From positions 2,304,501-2,368,500 of the forward strand of contig JBAMJR010000350.1 in assembly GCA_038501785.1 (NCBI GenBank): a stretch of 64,000 nt of DNA. Reading direction: 5' to 3'. This document shows positions 1 to 11,101 of this stretch, one piece after another. A program made the position numbers and the translations under genes. Within the stretch, counting starts at the first letter, position 1, and the number at the start of each line of letters is the position of its first letter. The notes below the pieces were generated by a model, which was not told the DNA's origin, did not search any database, and saw only the letters and a list, made by a program, of their open reading frames with translations. This DNA comes from Myoxocephalus aenaeus. Its lineage: Eukaryota; Chordata; Actinopteri; Perciformes; Cottidae.

Positions 1-2065
1 CGTCCTGTCCGGGAGGTCCTCAACTCCCACCTCAGGAAGAGCTTCTCACAGATCCCGAGGGAGGCTGGGGACATGGAATCCGAGTGGACCATGTTCAAAG
101 CCTCTATTGTAGACGCGGCCGCTAGGAGCTGTGGTCGGAAGGTCATCGGTGCCTGTCGTTGCGGCAACCCGAGAACCCGGTGGTGGACACCGGGGGTGAG
201 GGAAGCCGTCAAACTGAAGAAGGAGGCCTTTCGGGCCTGGCTGGCCCAGGGGTCTCCTGAAGCAGCTGACGGGTACCGGCAGGCCAGAAGGGCTGCACCT
301 GCGAAGGTCGCGGATGCTAAAACTCGGGCATGGGAGGAGTTCGGGGAGGCCATGGAGAAGGACTTTCGGTTGGCCTCAAGGAAGTTCTGGCAAACCATCC
401 GACGGCTCAGGAAGGGAAAGCAGGGTCTACCCCAGGCTGTTCTCAGCGGGGGGGGGGGGGGGGGGGGGGGGGGGAACTGCTGACCCGGACTGGGGACATC
501 GTCGGGCGGTGGAAAGAGCACTTTGAGGAACTCCTAAACCCGGCCAACATGTCCCCGGAAGACTTTGGGCTGGTTGCACCCATATCCCTGGCAGAGGTCG
601 CTAAGGTAGTCAAAAAGCTCCTTGGTGGCAAAGCGCCGGGGGTGGATGAGATCCGCCCTGAGATGCTGAAGGCGCTGGACATTGTTGGGCTCGGGAAGGT
701 CGGGAACAGTGCCCATGGACTGGCAGACCGGGGTGGTAGTTCCCATCTTCAAGAAGGGGGACCGGGGAGTGTGCTCGAACTATCGTGGTATCACACTGCT
801 CAGCCTCCCGGAAAAAGCGTATGCCAGGGTGCTGGAAAGGAGGCTCCGACCGCTTGTCGAACCTCAGATTCAAGACGAACAGTGTGGATTCCGTCCCGGC
901 CGTGGAACAGTGGACCAGCTCTATACCCTTGCAACATTACTGGAGGGGTCCTGGGAGTTTACCCAACCAGTCTACATGTGCTTTGTGGACCTGGACAAGG
1001 CTTTCGACCGGGTCCCTCTGGGTTTTTGTGGGGGGTGCTGCGGGAGTATGGGGTGCCGGACCCGTTGGCATGGGCCATCCGGTCTCTGTACGCCTGTAGT
1101 AGGAGCTGTGTTCGTATCCTTGGTAGTAAGTCAGACACGTTCCCGGTGGGTGTTGGCCTCCGCCAGGGCTGCCCTTTATCACCGGTCCTGTTCGTGACTT
1201 TCATGGACAGGATATCTAGGCGCAGCCAGGGGGCGGACAGGATCCGGTTCAGGAGTCTCGGGATCGCCTCTCTGCTGTTGGCGGATGATGTGGTCCTGTT
1301 TGCCTCCTCGGACCATGACCTCCAGCATTCACTGGGGCGTTTTGCAGCCGAGTGTGAAGCGGCAGGGATGAGAGTTAGCACCTCCAAATCTGAGGCCATG
1401 GTGCTCTGCCGGAAACCGGTGGATTGCTCCCTCCAGGTGGGGACAAACTGCCTACCCCAAGCGAAGGAGTTCAAGTATCTCGGGCTCTTGTTCACGAGTG
1501 AGGGTAAGCTGGAGCGGGAGATCGACAGGCGGATCTGTGCGGCTGCAGCAGTAAAACAGGCGCTGTACTGGTCCGTCTTGGTGAAGAGGGAGCTGAGCCG
1601 GAAGGCAAAGCTCTCCATTTACTGGTCGGTCTACATTCCAACCCTCACCTATGGTCACGAACTCTGGGTCGTGACCGAAAGAACGAGGTCTCGGATACAA
1701 GCGGCCAAAATGAGCTTCCTCCGTAGGGTGGCCGGGCTCAGCCTTAGAGATAGGGTAAGAAGCTCGGACATCAGGGGGGAGCTTGGAGTCATTCGCTGCT
1801 CCTTCGTGTCGAAAGGAGTCAGCTGAGGGGGTTTGGGCATCTAATCAGGATGCCTCCTGGACGCCTCCCATTAGAGGTTTTCCAGGCACGTCCAACTGGT
1901 AGGAGACCCCGGGGAAGACCAAGAACACGCTGGAGGGATTATATCTCCCGGCTGGCCTTGGAACACCTCGGAATCCCCCAGAATGAGCTGGAAAGTGTTG
2001 CGGGTGAGAGGGGGGCCTGGGTCGGCCTGCTGAACCTGCTGCCACCGCGACTCGACCCCGGATAA
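1..2065 (+). pseudogene. LINE polyprotein relic, reverse-transcriptase domain, frameshifted
   Basis: Encodes the linker, reverse transcriptase and C-terminal part of the LINE protein, which would copy the element RNA into DNA at a nicked target. Frame 1 is open from base 1, without a start in the window, to the poly-G at 448-474. The reading then moves to frame 3 (about 475-690), back to frame 1 (about 700-1015; finger and palm motif A, FVDLDKAFDR), to frame 3 (about 1025-1790; GLRQGCPLSP, LLADDVVLF and the YLGLLFT block), and finally to frame 2 (about 1797-2065; MPPGRLPLEVF to LDPG, stop). The breaks look like the poly-G tract, a small internal deletion near 690-705, a small deletion near 1017-1027 and a one-base loss near 1795. 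The active-site Asp pair is still readable, but no functional protein can be made. Confidence 0.85.
448..474 (+). repeat. 27-base poly-G tract inside the LINE ORF
   Basis: An uninterrupted run of 27 G lies between codons for a Ser and a Glu-Leu-Leu segment of the LINE protein. Related elements, from memory, have only a few Gly codons here, so the run looks like expansion of a GGN stretch. It changes the reading frame downstream and could form a G-quadruplex; sequencing error in run length is also possible. Confidence 0.9.
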
Positions 2066-2075
2066 GCGGCTGATA

Positions 2076-2094
2076 ATGGATGGATGGATGGATG
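2076..2094 (+). repeat. (GATG)n tail of the LINE
   Basis: About four to five ATGG units directly follow the stop codon region of the LINE. This is the 3' tail expected of a Rex3/RTE-type insertion rather than an independent microsatellite. Confidence 0.85.
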
Positions 2095-3747
2095 TAGCTT
2101 TGGGTCACAATGTTTTACATTTTTATATTTTGCACCAAATCCGCATAAGCAATGGTATCAACCCAGTATCAATTTATGAGAAATAATTGAGCGTAGGAAT
2201 GGCAATCATATACTTCTATCATAATGTTCTAAGGGGGATGGAAGAGGGTAAACCATCACTCACCGCTGGCCCTGCCTGCACATCTGTTAATCAGCAACAT
2301 CTGCCATGACAAGCAGTTGCCATGGGAATGGAAGTTCTACTTGCAAAGGGACACAGACTATTACAAGGTGATGGGCAGTACCTGTGGAGACAACACCAAT
2401 CAATCAGCAGATCAATCATAATTGGTTCATTTCCATATTTTCCAAGTATTCACAATCATCATTCATTTATGCAAATATGGAGCAGGATATGGGCTCCAGG
2501 GAGACTGAGAGGTCAGGACTGAACCTGGACCTGTTGGTTGCTCAGAGATCAAATTAGAGCTTTATTTAGATTTATGCAGATGCTCACAGTAATGATATAC
2601 AGCAGCCGCAACGCCCTTGTGTCTCAGTGAAGACATTAATGCATCTACGACACTGTCTCACTGTTAAAATACTGTGTTAAAAATACTAGACTAAAGTGTG
2701 AGCACCCTTTCTTTTGCAACCTAAAGAATTAATATATTCATATTATTCCTAAATTCAACACAACAATGACAGAGACTTACATTGTCTGAAGAATTGGTTC
2801 CTGCTTGGCTCTCTCACATTGTCAGCAGTCGGTCCTACTGTTGAACAAGAACTACGCCCAAACTGCTGAAAAACTGCCCAAAAACTGCCCAAAAACTCAG
2901 CTTGGATTTAGTTTTCTTTTGTTTTAAGACATGAAAATGGTTGGTGCTCGTGCTTATTGGAAGTGAAGCCCAAAGCACTATTATAAAGCCTCTTCACAAT
3001 CACACTGACATCTATCTCACGTGTTAAGGCAGGATTAAGTGCCCTGTTCTTATTTGTCCATAGATGTTTTGTGACATCACATCATTTTAATTTCAATAAA
3101 ATTGTTGCGTTCATTGAATTTGTTGAATGGGGCAAAGTAAATGCGAGCTAATTTCCCACATCAACTTCAACTTTGGTAAACAATAATTAAAATGTAGGCC
3201 TTGACCAAATAGTAAGCAGTGTTGACAGGCCAAAAAATGGAGGAAGCTGTTCTCCATACACCACAATCCACTTGTGTCTAACATCCCGTTGTGCTACTAA
3301 CTGCTCCTCAAAAGAGAAGTTGTTTGCAGACAGTTTATAAAGAAGGAGTCAATAGTACAAATAGGACTTTTCAATAAACTGTGTGAACGGAATGTCTTGT
3401 TAGTGACAGAGCTAGTGAGCTAATTATCCATCAGCAAGCTCCGCCCTTTGATAACTTGTTTTTAAATTAAATTATGCACAACCCTGAGAACAAGATGTCA
3501 GAGGGGGTGGGGAGTACTTGCCTATTGACCAAATAAAAGAAGCTTGGACAATGTTTCAGACTGACTAGCACTAGTATGTTCCCATCTGGAAAACATGTTA
3601 GCTTACCAGCTAGCTAGCTCCGTGCAACAAGTCCCCATGCCACTTCTAGAATAGCATACACACTGACACGCAAATTATTTTCACTGTCACCAGGCCTTAA
3701 CTCAGTATTTTTCTCCTCCGGGAATCGGAGTTTGAGTGGCTCAGTGA
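2095..3747. other. No gene recognised; AT-rich spacer
   Basis: Between the LINE tail and the hAT element I see no coding frame of note and no transposon ends. It holds the dispersed repeat copy at 2141-2236; otherwise it looks single-copy. Confidence 0.5.
2141..2236 (+). repeat. Dispersed repeat, uninterrupted copy of the 8586-9090 sequence
   Basis: TGCACCAAATC, then AATGGTAT, CAATTTATGAGA and TCATATACTTC follow each other within about 95 bp. The same blocks in the same order occur at 8586-8656 and 9058-9090. I do not recognise the family. This copy lacks the roughly 395-bp insert seen in the other. Confidence 0.65.
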
Positions 3748-4618
3748 TCCTGGAGTAGGGTGACCAGACGTCCGGATTTAGGCCGGACAGTCCGGATTTT
3801 CAATGCCCTGTCCGGCGTCCGGCGCAGCATCAAGCCGGACGCGTATTTGTCCTCCTTTTTGCATACCTGCAAACTTGTCACCTTTCGGTGAAATTCACTG
3901 TTTTGAAATCAAAATATATGAACTGGAAGGCCAGCGTTTCTGAGATTGGAGTGGTCATGATCTTCATAATAGAAGATCTTTGATGAGTCTTGGCCAATCA
4001 GCGTTAAGATGTCTCCAGCGGCCGTTTCTCAATACGCGTTCTTCTCTGTACTTGATGAGGAAACTCACAACTGAAAGTTGATGTTCTCTGAATACTACTG
4101 TTGTTGAGTCACAACATGTACTTTTAGGATGTTTTCAGGCGAGAAGTTAGTTGTTTAAGCATCAAATCTGTGATCGGTTATTCAAGAATCAGCCGACTTA
4201 AAAAGATACGGCGACGAGTTGAGTTCCTGCTGAGGGACCGTGAGCTCCGCAGCACCGGGCCGTCAGCGCTCTGCTGCCCGCCGAGAGCAGCCTGATCCCG
4301 GCAGGACTTTTAGAAATGATCCGCTGGCTCCGATTTCTCCATAGCGGTTAAACATGAGATATAATTCTGTTTTGAGGATCTAACGAGCAATCTTTATTAG
4401 TTTATTATTTATTCACAGTAACGTTACATCAGTTTAACGGAGGGAAAGGTTAAGATTCATAACTTAATGTTTTAATTTAACTTTTACTTTGAACTTCAGC
4501 GGTGTCTTTTTACTGTTGCAATTATATGTGTATCTATATAAATATATAAGTACATATATAAAATACATATTCATTAATTGTTAATTACAATTAATAATTA
4601 CATATTAAGAATACATTA

Positions 4619-4619
4619 C

Positions 4620-4651
<32 letters not shown>

Positions 4652-4662
4652 CGTATATATAC

Positions 4663-4720
<58 letters not shown>
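4619..4720. repeat. (TA)n microsatellite
   Basis: About 100 bp of alternating AT with two CG interruptions (ACGTATATATACGT), located inside the hAT element. Such a tract can extrude a cruciform. Confidence 0.95.
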
Positions 4721-4723
<3 letters not shown>

Positions 4724-4730
4724 TCCCCAT

Positions 4731-4838
4731 AGCTTATAGAGGCACACACAGTCACACATGTCAAAATGCATATACATTTTAAAGATATGTACATGCATGC
4801 ACACAACAAAAAACATGCAAAGCACAAACCGTATTAAA
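4731..4838 (-). repeat. Left arm of a local inverted duplication
   Basis: The 108-bp segment is the near-exact reverse complement of 6145-6251, with about one substitution visible. This arm lies inside the hAT element next to the TA array; its partner lies outside it. Confidence 0.85.
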
Positions 4839-4969
4839 AAAAAAGATATACATATTAATTAATTGATAAAGCAGGGTATGCTCCAAGGAGATCAATTACA
4901 TTAAAAAGGGCTCACATCCCCTCTCTTCACACTTAATAAAATCAAACTGCACCACTTATATGCAATTAT

Positions 4970-5700
4970 AATACGGGTAGATCAAATCAAGCATTCTGAT
5001 TGGTTGAGAGTGAGTCACGGGGTGTACTTTATTCAGCCATAAAGTACTGTACAGCCTGTTTACATGTAGAGCGTTCCATATCAGTGATCACTTAAAATAA
5101 CAGGTAGATTTAAATTGTGCGACCGTTAGTTGTCATTTCAAGCTTGACAGTTACAAACATGTTTCGTGTAAACTTTGATGTTTTGGGGGGAATGACTTTT
5201 GATGAGAATGTCAGTGGTGAATAATGTATCTGTGGTCCCTGTTTCTGCTGTACAGTCAAACGTTGATACGGCTCACCATCAGGAGAGCAGAGCAGATAAC
5301 GCTCTGAGAGCAGACTAGCTAGCGGGGAGCGAGTGCATAAAACCGGAAACTAAGATGAGGAATGAAAAGGGTTTGATCACAAAATCCTGATAATTTCCAG
5401 TGAGAGATAATTACGTCGGTAATTTCCCGACGCGAGGCAAGTTCTCTAAACATCATGGAGGAGAAAAATGACAGAAAAGACGGACAGAAGCAGCGAGAGC
5501 ACTTCTTTACATCGGTGGCTGAGTGTCATCCTCCACCCTGCTTTCAACCGGTCAGTTTTATAGTCTCGTATGTGCGTCCCGTACACATACAGGACTATTT
5601 TCTCTGTCGCTGAAATGCGATACACAACGTTTGGTGGCTACAACTATTTTGTGCTGAAAGGAAGCTACTATTACTGTTTATAAAGTCGCAGGTATTATAA
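4970..5700 (+). repeat. hAT internal block also present, inverted, at 29190-30870
   Basis: Landmarks include TTCAAGCTTGACAG near 5140, the stretch around CATCATGGAGGAGAAAAATG at 5451, and CTGCTTTCAACCGG near 5540. All are found as reverse complements in the 29-31 kb region, where they are interrupted by other insertions. Confidence 0.9.
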
Positions 5701-6144
5701 AAGCAATAAGGCTCGAGGCAGTACTGTATCGACAATAATGTACTGTTCAAGGGTGTTGTTAGGCCCGACGCGCAGCAAAATACCGAATAGTGTCCTCCTT
5801 TTTGGTGTTATGGATATGGTCACCCTATCCTGGAGCCATGTTGTCTGGGGCATCAGCCCCTGGCAGACAAGTCTTGGGGCAGAAAACCAAACTAAGAGCG
5901 GTTAAAAAAACAAAAACACTCCCAACATTCTACAAATGTCCAATAACTCAAGAGCATCAATAGGTTGAATCCATGTTTTTTTTCAATGGAGTCTGGTGCC
6001 TTTGAAGAGAGAATAGCATTTAGTCAGCATATAGTGAATGCACAGTGATAATGTATGTGCAAAAGGATAAGGTAGGGAACAACACACAACTGATCAAATC
6101 CTGCCATAAGCTTCAGACGTGGCTAATCTATTGTGTATGTCTAT

Positions 6145-6251
6145 TTAATACGGTTTGTGCTTTGCATGTTTTTTGTTGTGTGCATGCATGTACATATCTT
6201 TAAAACGTATATGCATTTTGACATGTGTGACTGTGTGTGCCTCTATAAGCT
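6145..6251 (+). repeat. Right arm of the local inverted duplication
   Basis: Near-identical reverse complement of 4731-4838, about 1.3 kb apart. It lies outside the hAT insertion, so one arm was copied into or out of the transposon. Confidence 0.85.
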
Positions 6252-6349
6252 TCAGGAGTACTTACTGTCCAAGACATGCCGAAAGGTTATTGGCTTCAAA
6301 ACAGTTCAATATGTCAAATAAACACACAGTTCAATGGGCAGCTGGAGAG

Positions 6350-6500
6350 TGAGAGGAGAGAGAGAGAGCAAGAGAAGGACAGAGATTAAAAGAAACATAG
6401 AACAGAGGCAAAGAGAGACAGGATGAGGGAGGGGGGTGACATCTTTAGAGAGAGACGATAAAAGTAAGAGATGAAGGAAAAGGGAAAAGGGAGGACGACC
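6350..6500. repeat. Purine-rich (GA) tract
   Basis: The plus strand is almost all A and G over about 150 bp, including GAGAGAGAGAG runs. There is no coding signal. Confidence 0.7.
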
Positions 6501-7901
6501 GGTTTGATGGAATAATCTACATACAAAACAAATAGATTACATTTTGGATTTGTGTATCCATAAAGTGACACATCAAAGTTCATCTCAGTGTCCTTACAAA
6601 ATAGGCGTTGTGCTAGAGGCTTGGTGATTAACCGTCAGTCAGCCAGCAAGCTCGTTAGCTCAGGAGCTGAAGGGACAATATGTACGTACACTTTTTGCAA
6701 ATGGTAATTAAAAGTCGACGATGGACAAGATAATGCGCTACACTAGCCTCTTCCATTTTGGACCGTCCAGCTTTCTGTTCCCTTAAAGGAGAATGGCGTT
6801 TATAAGAGTCTCAAGTTGATCTTGACAATTTGCACTCTTAAGTGAATATACTGATTCAATTGCTGAATTTATTTCCAACATGTTGCCATTTTAAATGCTG
6901 GTGTGACGGGTTATATATGCTGATACATATGACATATAAGGTTCAAGGTTTAATTTACTGTCCTTGTACAATAGTGTTGCACAACAGAGGGCAGTTTGTT
7001 GTCCCATTTTGCAACATAAGAAAAACACAAATAAGCGTGCAAGAGTGATCAGTCTGTGTGACTCACACTGGTGTCTGTTAGTTCTCAGCGACACCCATAA
7101 TACCACCTGTTTATCAGCGCATGTAAATCAAAACAGAAGGATTAACAATTCAAATCAGACGGGTAGCTTTTGGTACCAGACAGTCTCCTGGTCCCAAACA
7201 CCTACAGTACAAAACAAACAAACAAATAGATCATCACAGTCATTTGTCATTTGCAAGAATATAAGATCTATTCCAGAAATGGTTATTAGTCATTTGTTAC
7301 TATTTCAAGAAAACACTACAGACATAACATTTCAGTAGATTCGACATACTGCATACATTTTTTTGTATGATCAGACGTAGGTATCCAAAAACATACGGAT
7401 TTCAAGGTGTTTATTGCTCTGCTATAGACAAAACATTTATTATGAGGAGGTTGAAGGTCTACAGAGAACGTATACAGGGACTCATTGTGGTTAGAAAAAG
7501 TAAGGTAGATTGTATGAAAGACATACACACTCTCACGCAGAATGTGGAAGCCAGAATCTCATCAACAAATACAGATGATGTGAATTGAGAAAGGACCTTA
7601 CCTTCAATGGAGAAAAATAATATAAAGGAATAAGAAAGGTGCTGTTGTTGTGTTTGGGTGTGAAGGCTGAATGGAGAGTGACTTTTTCTGTGCATACAAT
7701 GGTGCTTTTGGTGCAGCTTCAGGCATTCTGGTTCTTTCCTTCCTCTGAGGCAGAGAATATGTTGTTGTCATCGGGCCAAAGTGTTGTCACTACTGTAAAT
7801 AATGGGAACCGAACCAGCAACCTTTCAATAACAAAGGTCAGTTCAAGTCTCTTTTATCTGGTTTAATTGTTGGCAAGAAAGTTGTTATTGCATCTTTTTT
7901 T

Positions 7902-7921
7902 TGTGTGTGTGTGTGTGTGTG
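7902..7921. repeat. (GT)n microsatellite
   Basis: Ten GT units followed by degenerate GAGTG/GGGTG. Confidence 0.9.
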
Positions 7922-8126
7922 AGTGAGAGTGGGTGGGTGAACTGTGTGTGAAAGCATGCAGAGAAGCATAGGTCATGCACAGGAAGGATGAGTAAACGTC
8001 CTGAGTGCATTTGGTGTGTGTATATTTACCTGAGAGTGTGTATCTGGGGCAAGGACAAGGGAGCTCATTACAGTATTAGTGTCACTTCCGATGAAAAACC
8101 TCATACCTGACTTTTGATGATTTTTA

Positions 8127-8165
8127 GCCAGCATGGCTCTAGTGATGGCTATGCTTTGACCAAAT
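8127..8165 (+). repeat. Fragment of a dispersed repeat shared with 48882-48912
   Basis: Shares the core CATGGCTCT..GGATGGC/TGATGGCT with 48882-48912. I recall this CATGGCTCTAGNGATGGC string as common in fish genomes; the family is not identified here. Confidence 0.5.
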
Positions 8166-8585
8166 ACCTGAGAAAACTAATGACATCCCCATCTGCCTCA
8201 GCTGTATGATAGCACACTAAAGACGGTTTTGGAATTACAGTTTGCTGCTTGAGTTTCTGGTTACTGTCACACTGTCATGCCTTGCTGGGAAACTGGGAAT
8301 ACAATAGAGCATTTTATCATCAATGTCATTGATTACACCTGTGCTGTCAAAGTCAAAATGTTGCTTCAAAGTTATGCTAAAGTTTGGCAAAGGGAAAAAC
8401 TGGTATGGCCATATTTAGAGGGGTTTCTTGACCGCTCAGCTCAAGATATATGTGAATTTACAGACAAACGTTTTGGAAACCAAATTACAGCAAAGATGTC
8501 CTATTGTGCTCTTCAAGGTCTTGGTGTCTTAAATGTGCCATTTTGGAAGGATTTTTTATCACTTTTCTCAGTTCTTGGTCAAAGA

Positions 8586-8702
8586 TGCACCAAATCTATG
8601 TAACAAATGGTATTAACCCCAAAATTGCTGCAACAATTTATGAGACATAATATCCTGCCTGTTTTCCCTTCATTGTGTTTCCCGTTGGTCCCCCATTTGT
8701 CC

Positions 8703-8740
<38 letters not shown>

Positions 8741-9090
8741 TGCCTGGGTGTGGCCTTCCCTTCCCCTCCTGCTACCAATTAACCGGCACTCATGCACCCA
8801 TTCACTCGTCAAGCTCCACCGTTTATCTACCCGTTATTCCTCCACTCGTCGCCATATCATCAGACCACCAGCCCGCTACCGGATTCTCCCTGACCAGTTC
8901 GACCTCACCTCACCCGCCTGCCACTCTGCTCCCACATCCTGTCCAGCCCGGCGCATCCCTTACCTTTTCCACCTCTGGTTCAGTTAAAATAAAAATAACT
9001 GTGAACTACTCCTGCTCCGTTGTTCTTGCTCTTGGGTCCAGCCCCGCACAACTATGACTATCATATACTTCCGTCATAATGTCCTGAGGC
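8586..9090 (+). repeat. Interrupted second copy of the 2141-2236 repeat
   Basis: Matches 2141-2236 at 8586-8656 (TGCACCAAATC to TTTATGAGACATAAT) and again at 9058-9090 (TATCATATACTTC..TCATAATGT). About 395 bp of unrelated sequence sits between, ending in an AATAAA-like region and GGTCCAGCCCCGCACAACTATGA. That 3' end resembles retroelement ends I have seen in fish, but I cannot assign it and no clean target duplication is visible. Confidence 0.55.
8706..8739. repeat. (GT)n microsatellite
   Basis: 17 GT units inside the insert that splits the 8586-9090 repeat. Confidence 0.95.
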
Positions 9091-9453
9091 CTTATACACT
9101 CTAAAACGTCCAACATTTGAAAAATACAATGTTGCTGCATCTCAAATGAATCTTCAGTTTCTATACCACTTCTATGTGGCATGTATCGTAGATTGTTGAT
9201 CCCCGCCCCCTCTTAAAAAAATACAAAATGGGTCTATGTGGGTCAATAATGTATCTAAAATATCATATTTATATATTACTGACTATATGCTACAACTCCT
9301 GAGCCCAGTATAGTGTTCATGTTTATTACATATTACAAATTACTATTATATTTCACAGGATAACATTGTTTTGGTGATAAAATATCTGTTTCAGTGCCCT
9401 TCATTGCTACAGGCGAAGTGCAAAGAATGTGGGATACATGCATATGTATAGAT

Positions 9454-9717
9454 CAGTGGCGGGCTGTGGATTTTCTAACTGGGCCTGCAGTGGATCAGCT
9501 GTTTGCACGCTCTACCATAGAGAGAATCAGAGGTGATGCGCTGGTGCCAAGCTGCACAACCAGCGCGCTGGCCAGAAGCCGACAGACAGGCAGGAGGAGC
9601 ATACAAGACAGGAGCTGGTCAATGAGAAAATAAGGGAATAGGGAGAAATTATTATAATAGTGTATTTGTGAAAAACAATTACATTATAAAATAGATATAA
9701 CTGACGGAACACCACTG
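9454..9717. mobile_element. hAT-type MITE, 264 bp, exact 8-bp TSD
   Basis: Begins CAGTGGCGGGC and ends ACACCACTG. The flanks are GTATAGAT at 9446-9453 and 9718-9725, an exact 8-bp duplication. The internal sequence is shared with 17334-17580 (GACAGGAGCTG..CAATGAGAAAATAAG, TAGTGTATTTGTGAAAAA). It has no coding capacity, so it would have been moved by a related hAT. Confidence 0.85.
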
Positions 9718-9725
9718 GTATAGAT

Positions 9726-10218
9726 GTAGAATACAAATTAGGTCATTCAGTTGCGAGTATCCTAACTGGAGAATATTCAGGGCACAAAATATTGAATTGA
9801 AAGAATCAAGCAATTTCAGTGTATGTATTACTAATTAGCAATTTGAGGGCATTCAAAGAAATTATTTATCACAATATTTCCCCAAGATTATAGGCTCTAA
9901 TGTTCTTAAATGGGGCCAGACTGATTTAAAAAAAAATAATTAAACAGATTTCTGACAACACAGCACTGTTGCTTTTGAATACTTTGACCTGTGTGTTTGC
10001 TTTCATACTGTCGAGAGCAATTGTGATGAGGCAGCCGGGGATATCAGGAGGGGGCGCCGAAGAGCACGAGCAGACACCGACCAGACGGAGGGAGAGTCGT
10101 CAGGGAGGAGCGCACACAGACTGATGCTGAGTGACCGTCGGCTGAAGCTGTTCTCCACTTCACCCTCATCTTCCAATGATAGCATCTCACTCTACCTCTC
10201 TGAGTCCCAATGTGTCTG
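9726..10218. other. No gene recognised
   Basis: AT-rich to about 10000, then a GC-richer 150 bp (10020-10170) with no motif I can assign. Confidence 0.4.
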
Positions 10219-10220
10219 TC

Positions 10221-10253
<33 letters not shown>
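10219..10253. repeat. (TC)n microsatellite
   Basis: TC array with a single CG interruption. Confidence 0.95.
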
Positions 10254-10480
10254 GATCTGTCACTTCTCATTGTTGTTGGTCTGTCACACTGGCTGCGTCG
10301 TGCTAAGAGGAAAAGCACACAGTCGATCTCACCTGTGCTATGACTCACAAGCTCACCTACACATGTAGTGCTTTCAAAGCCACAAAGCAACTGCTTGCAC
10401 GTATTGAACAATTTTCTTGACCACTGAGCAAATGTAGTGGTGAGAATGTATTTCTCTGGGATTGCTGGCAGTGGATGAGT

Positions 10481-11101
10481 TATGCCCTGTTCACACCAAA
10501 AGAGTTGTGAAATATTTGTGCGACCAGATTACATGTTAAGTCAATGCACAGACGCGAATGGTTGCGAAAAAGCGAGGGCGAAAAGATAGATAGAGGCGAA
10601 AAGGCGTTGCGAATATTCGCAAATCTGCTTTTCCGACTTTTCGCTGGCGTTGAAATAGTTCAACTCCAGCGAATAATTCGCCCGACGCGGAGTTGCGAAA
10701 GCCAATCGGTGTTGAGAAGCTCTGCCCGGCACCACCGCCATCCTGCCGTCACTGAATCAAACTGCGGGTCCGCTGAAGGAGCGCTGGAAGCGGCTTCATT
10801 CAGACACTCGTCCTGGAGGAGCTGTGTGCGACTACGGATAATATTATGAACCCAGACACGGGGCGTTTGATGTTCCGACGTGTGTGGGACTTTCTCAACA
10901 AGTATAAAGCAGAACTAGTGGTTATTTCAATGGTGAATGGCGGAAATAATACATGTTTTCACAGACACGGAGATAAGCCCCGCCCCCTTTCCGCAGCGAA
11001 TGGTTATGAAAAAGTGAATTAACCACATAAAGTCGAGCGAGTAAACTCAGGCGAAAAAGCGTTGCGAAAATTCACAACTCTTTTGATGTGAACACGGCAT
11101 A
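10481..11101. mobile_element. Non-autonomous DNA transposon with TGTTCACACCAAAAG-type TIRs
   Basis: The left end TATGCCCTGTTCACACCAAA and the reverse complement of the right end (TATGCCGTGTTCACATCAAA) match over about 31 bp, including AAGAGTTGTGAA. The flanks allow a TA duplication, or a mutated three-base TTA/TAA. The inside is unusually CpG-rich (GCGAAAAAGCG motifs repeat near both ends). A smaller element with the same terminal sequence lies at 44065-44126, flanked by TAA, which suggests the PIF/Harbinger group; the superfamily is inferred, not proven. Confidence 0.7.

Larger units (their letters stand above)
1..2094 (+). mobile_element. RTE-clade LINE (Rex3-like), 3' portion, runs off the left edge
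   Basis: A non-LTR retrotransposon copy that enters the window already inside its open frame and ends in a short GATG tail at about 2076-2094. Reverse-transcriptase blocks occur in the expected order: GFRPGRGT near 886, FVDLDKAFDR near 982, GLRQGCPLSP near 1155, and the catalytic ADD at 1281-1289. The protein ends with LLNLLPPRLDPG, directly before the tail. The GATG-type tail and the protein style fit what I remember of Rex3, an RTE element widespread in teleosts; this name comes from recall, not a search. The copy is dead: the frame is broken at least four times. The endonuclease part and the 5' end would lie left of base 1. Confidence 0.85.
3756..5827. mobile_element. Non-autonomous hAT transposon, 2072 bp, with 8-bp TSD
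   Basis: Ends are inverted: TAGGGTGACCA at 3756 and TGGTCACCCTA ending at 5827. The flanks carry an exact 8-bp duplication, TCCTGGAG, at 3748-3755 and 5828-5835, which is the signature length of hAT insertion. Subterminal sequence is repeated at the two ends (GTCCTCCTTTTTG near 3849 and 5790), and the left end is rich in CCGGA motifs. Inside lie a (TA)n array and a block, 4970-5700, that reappears inverted near 29190-30870. No transposase motif is readable, so it would have depended on another hAT for movement. The largest meaningful-looking ATG frame (5455-5611) is not kept in the other copy. Confidence 0.85.
5836..8585. other. No gene recognised; spacer with a purine-rich stretch
   Basis: Apart from the inverted-repeat arm at 6145-6251, the GA-rich tract around 6350-6500, a short (GT)n and the small repeat fragment at 8127, I see nothing I can name. 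Short open frames here have no recognisable motif. Confidence 0.5.

Noticed and set aside
959..1618. 219-residue minus-strand open frame across the LINE
   Set aside because: It is the antisense of the reverse-transcriptase region; the plus strand carries all the conserved blocks.
5455..5611. Small ATG frame in a good start context inside the hAT element
   Set aside because: The inverted copy near 29430 has a two-base difference that changes the frame, so there is no sign of coding constraint.
10020..10170. GC-richer patch considered as a promoter or CpG island
   Set aside because: Only about 150 bp, no TATA or start-site context and no downstream exon.
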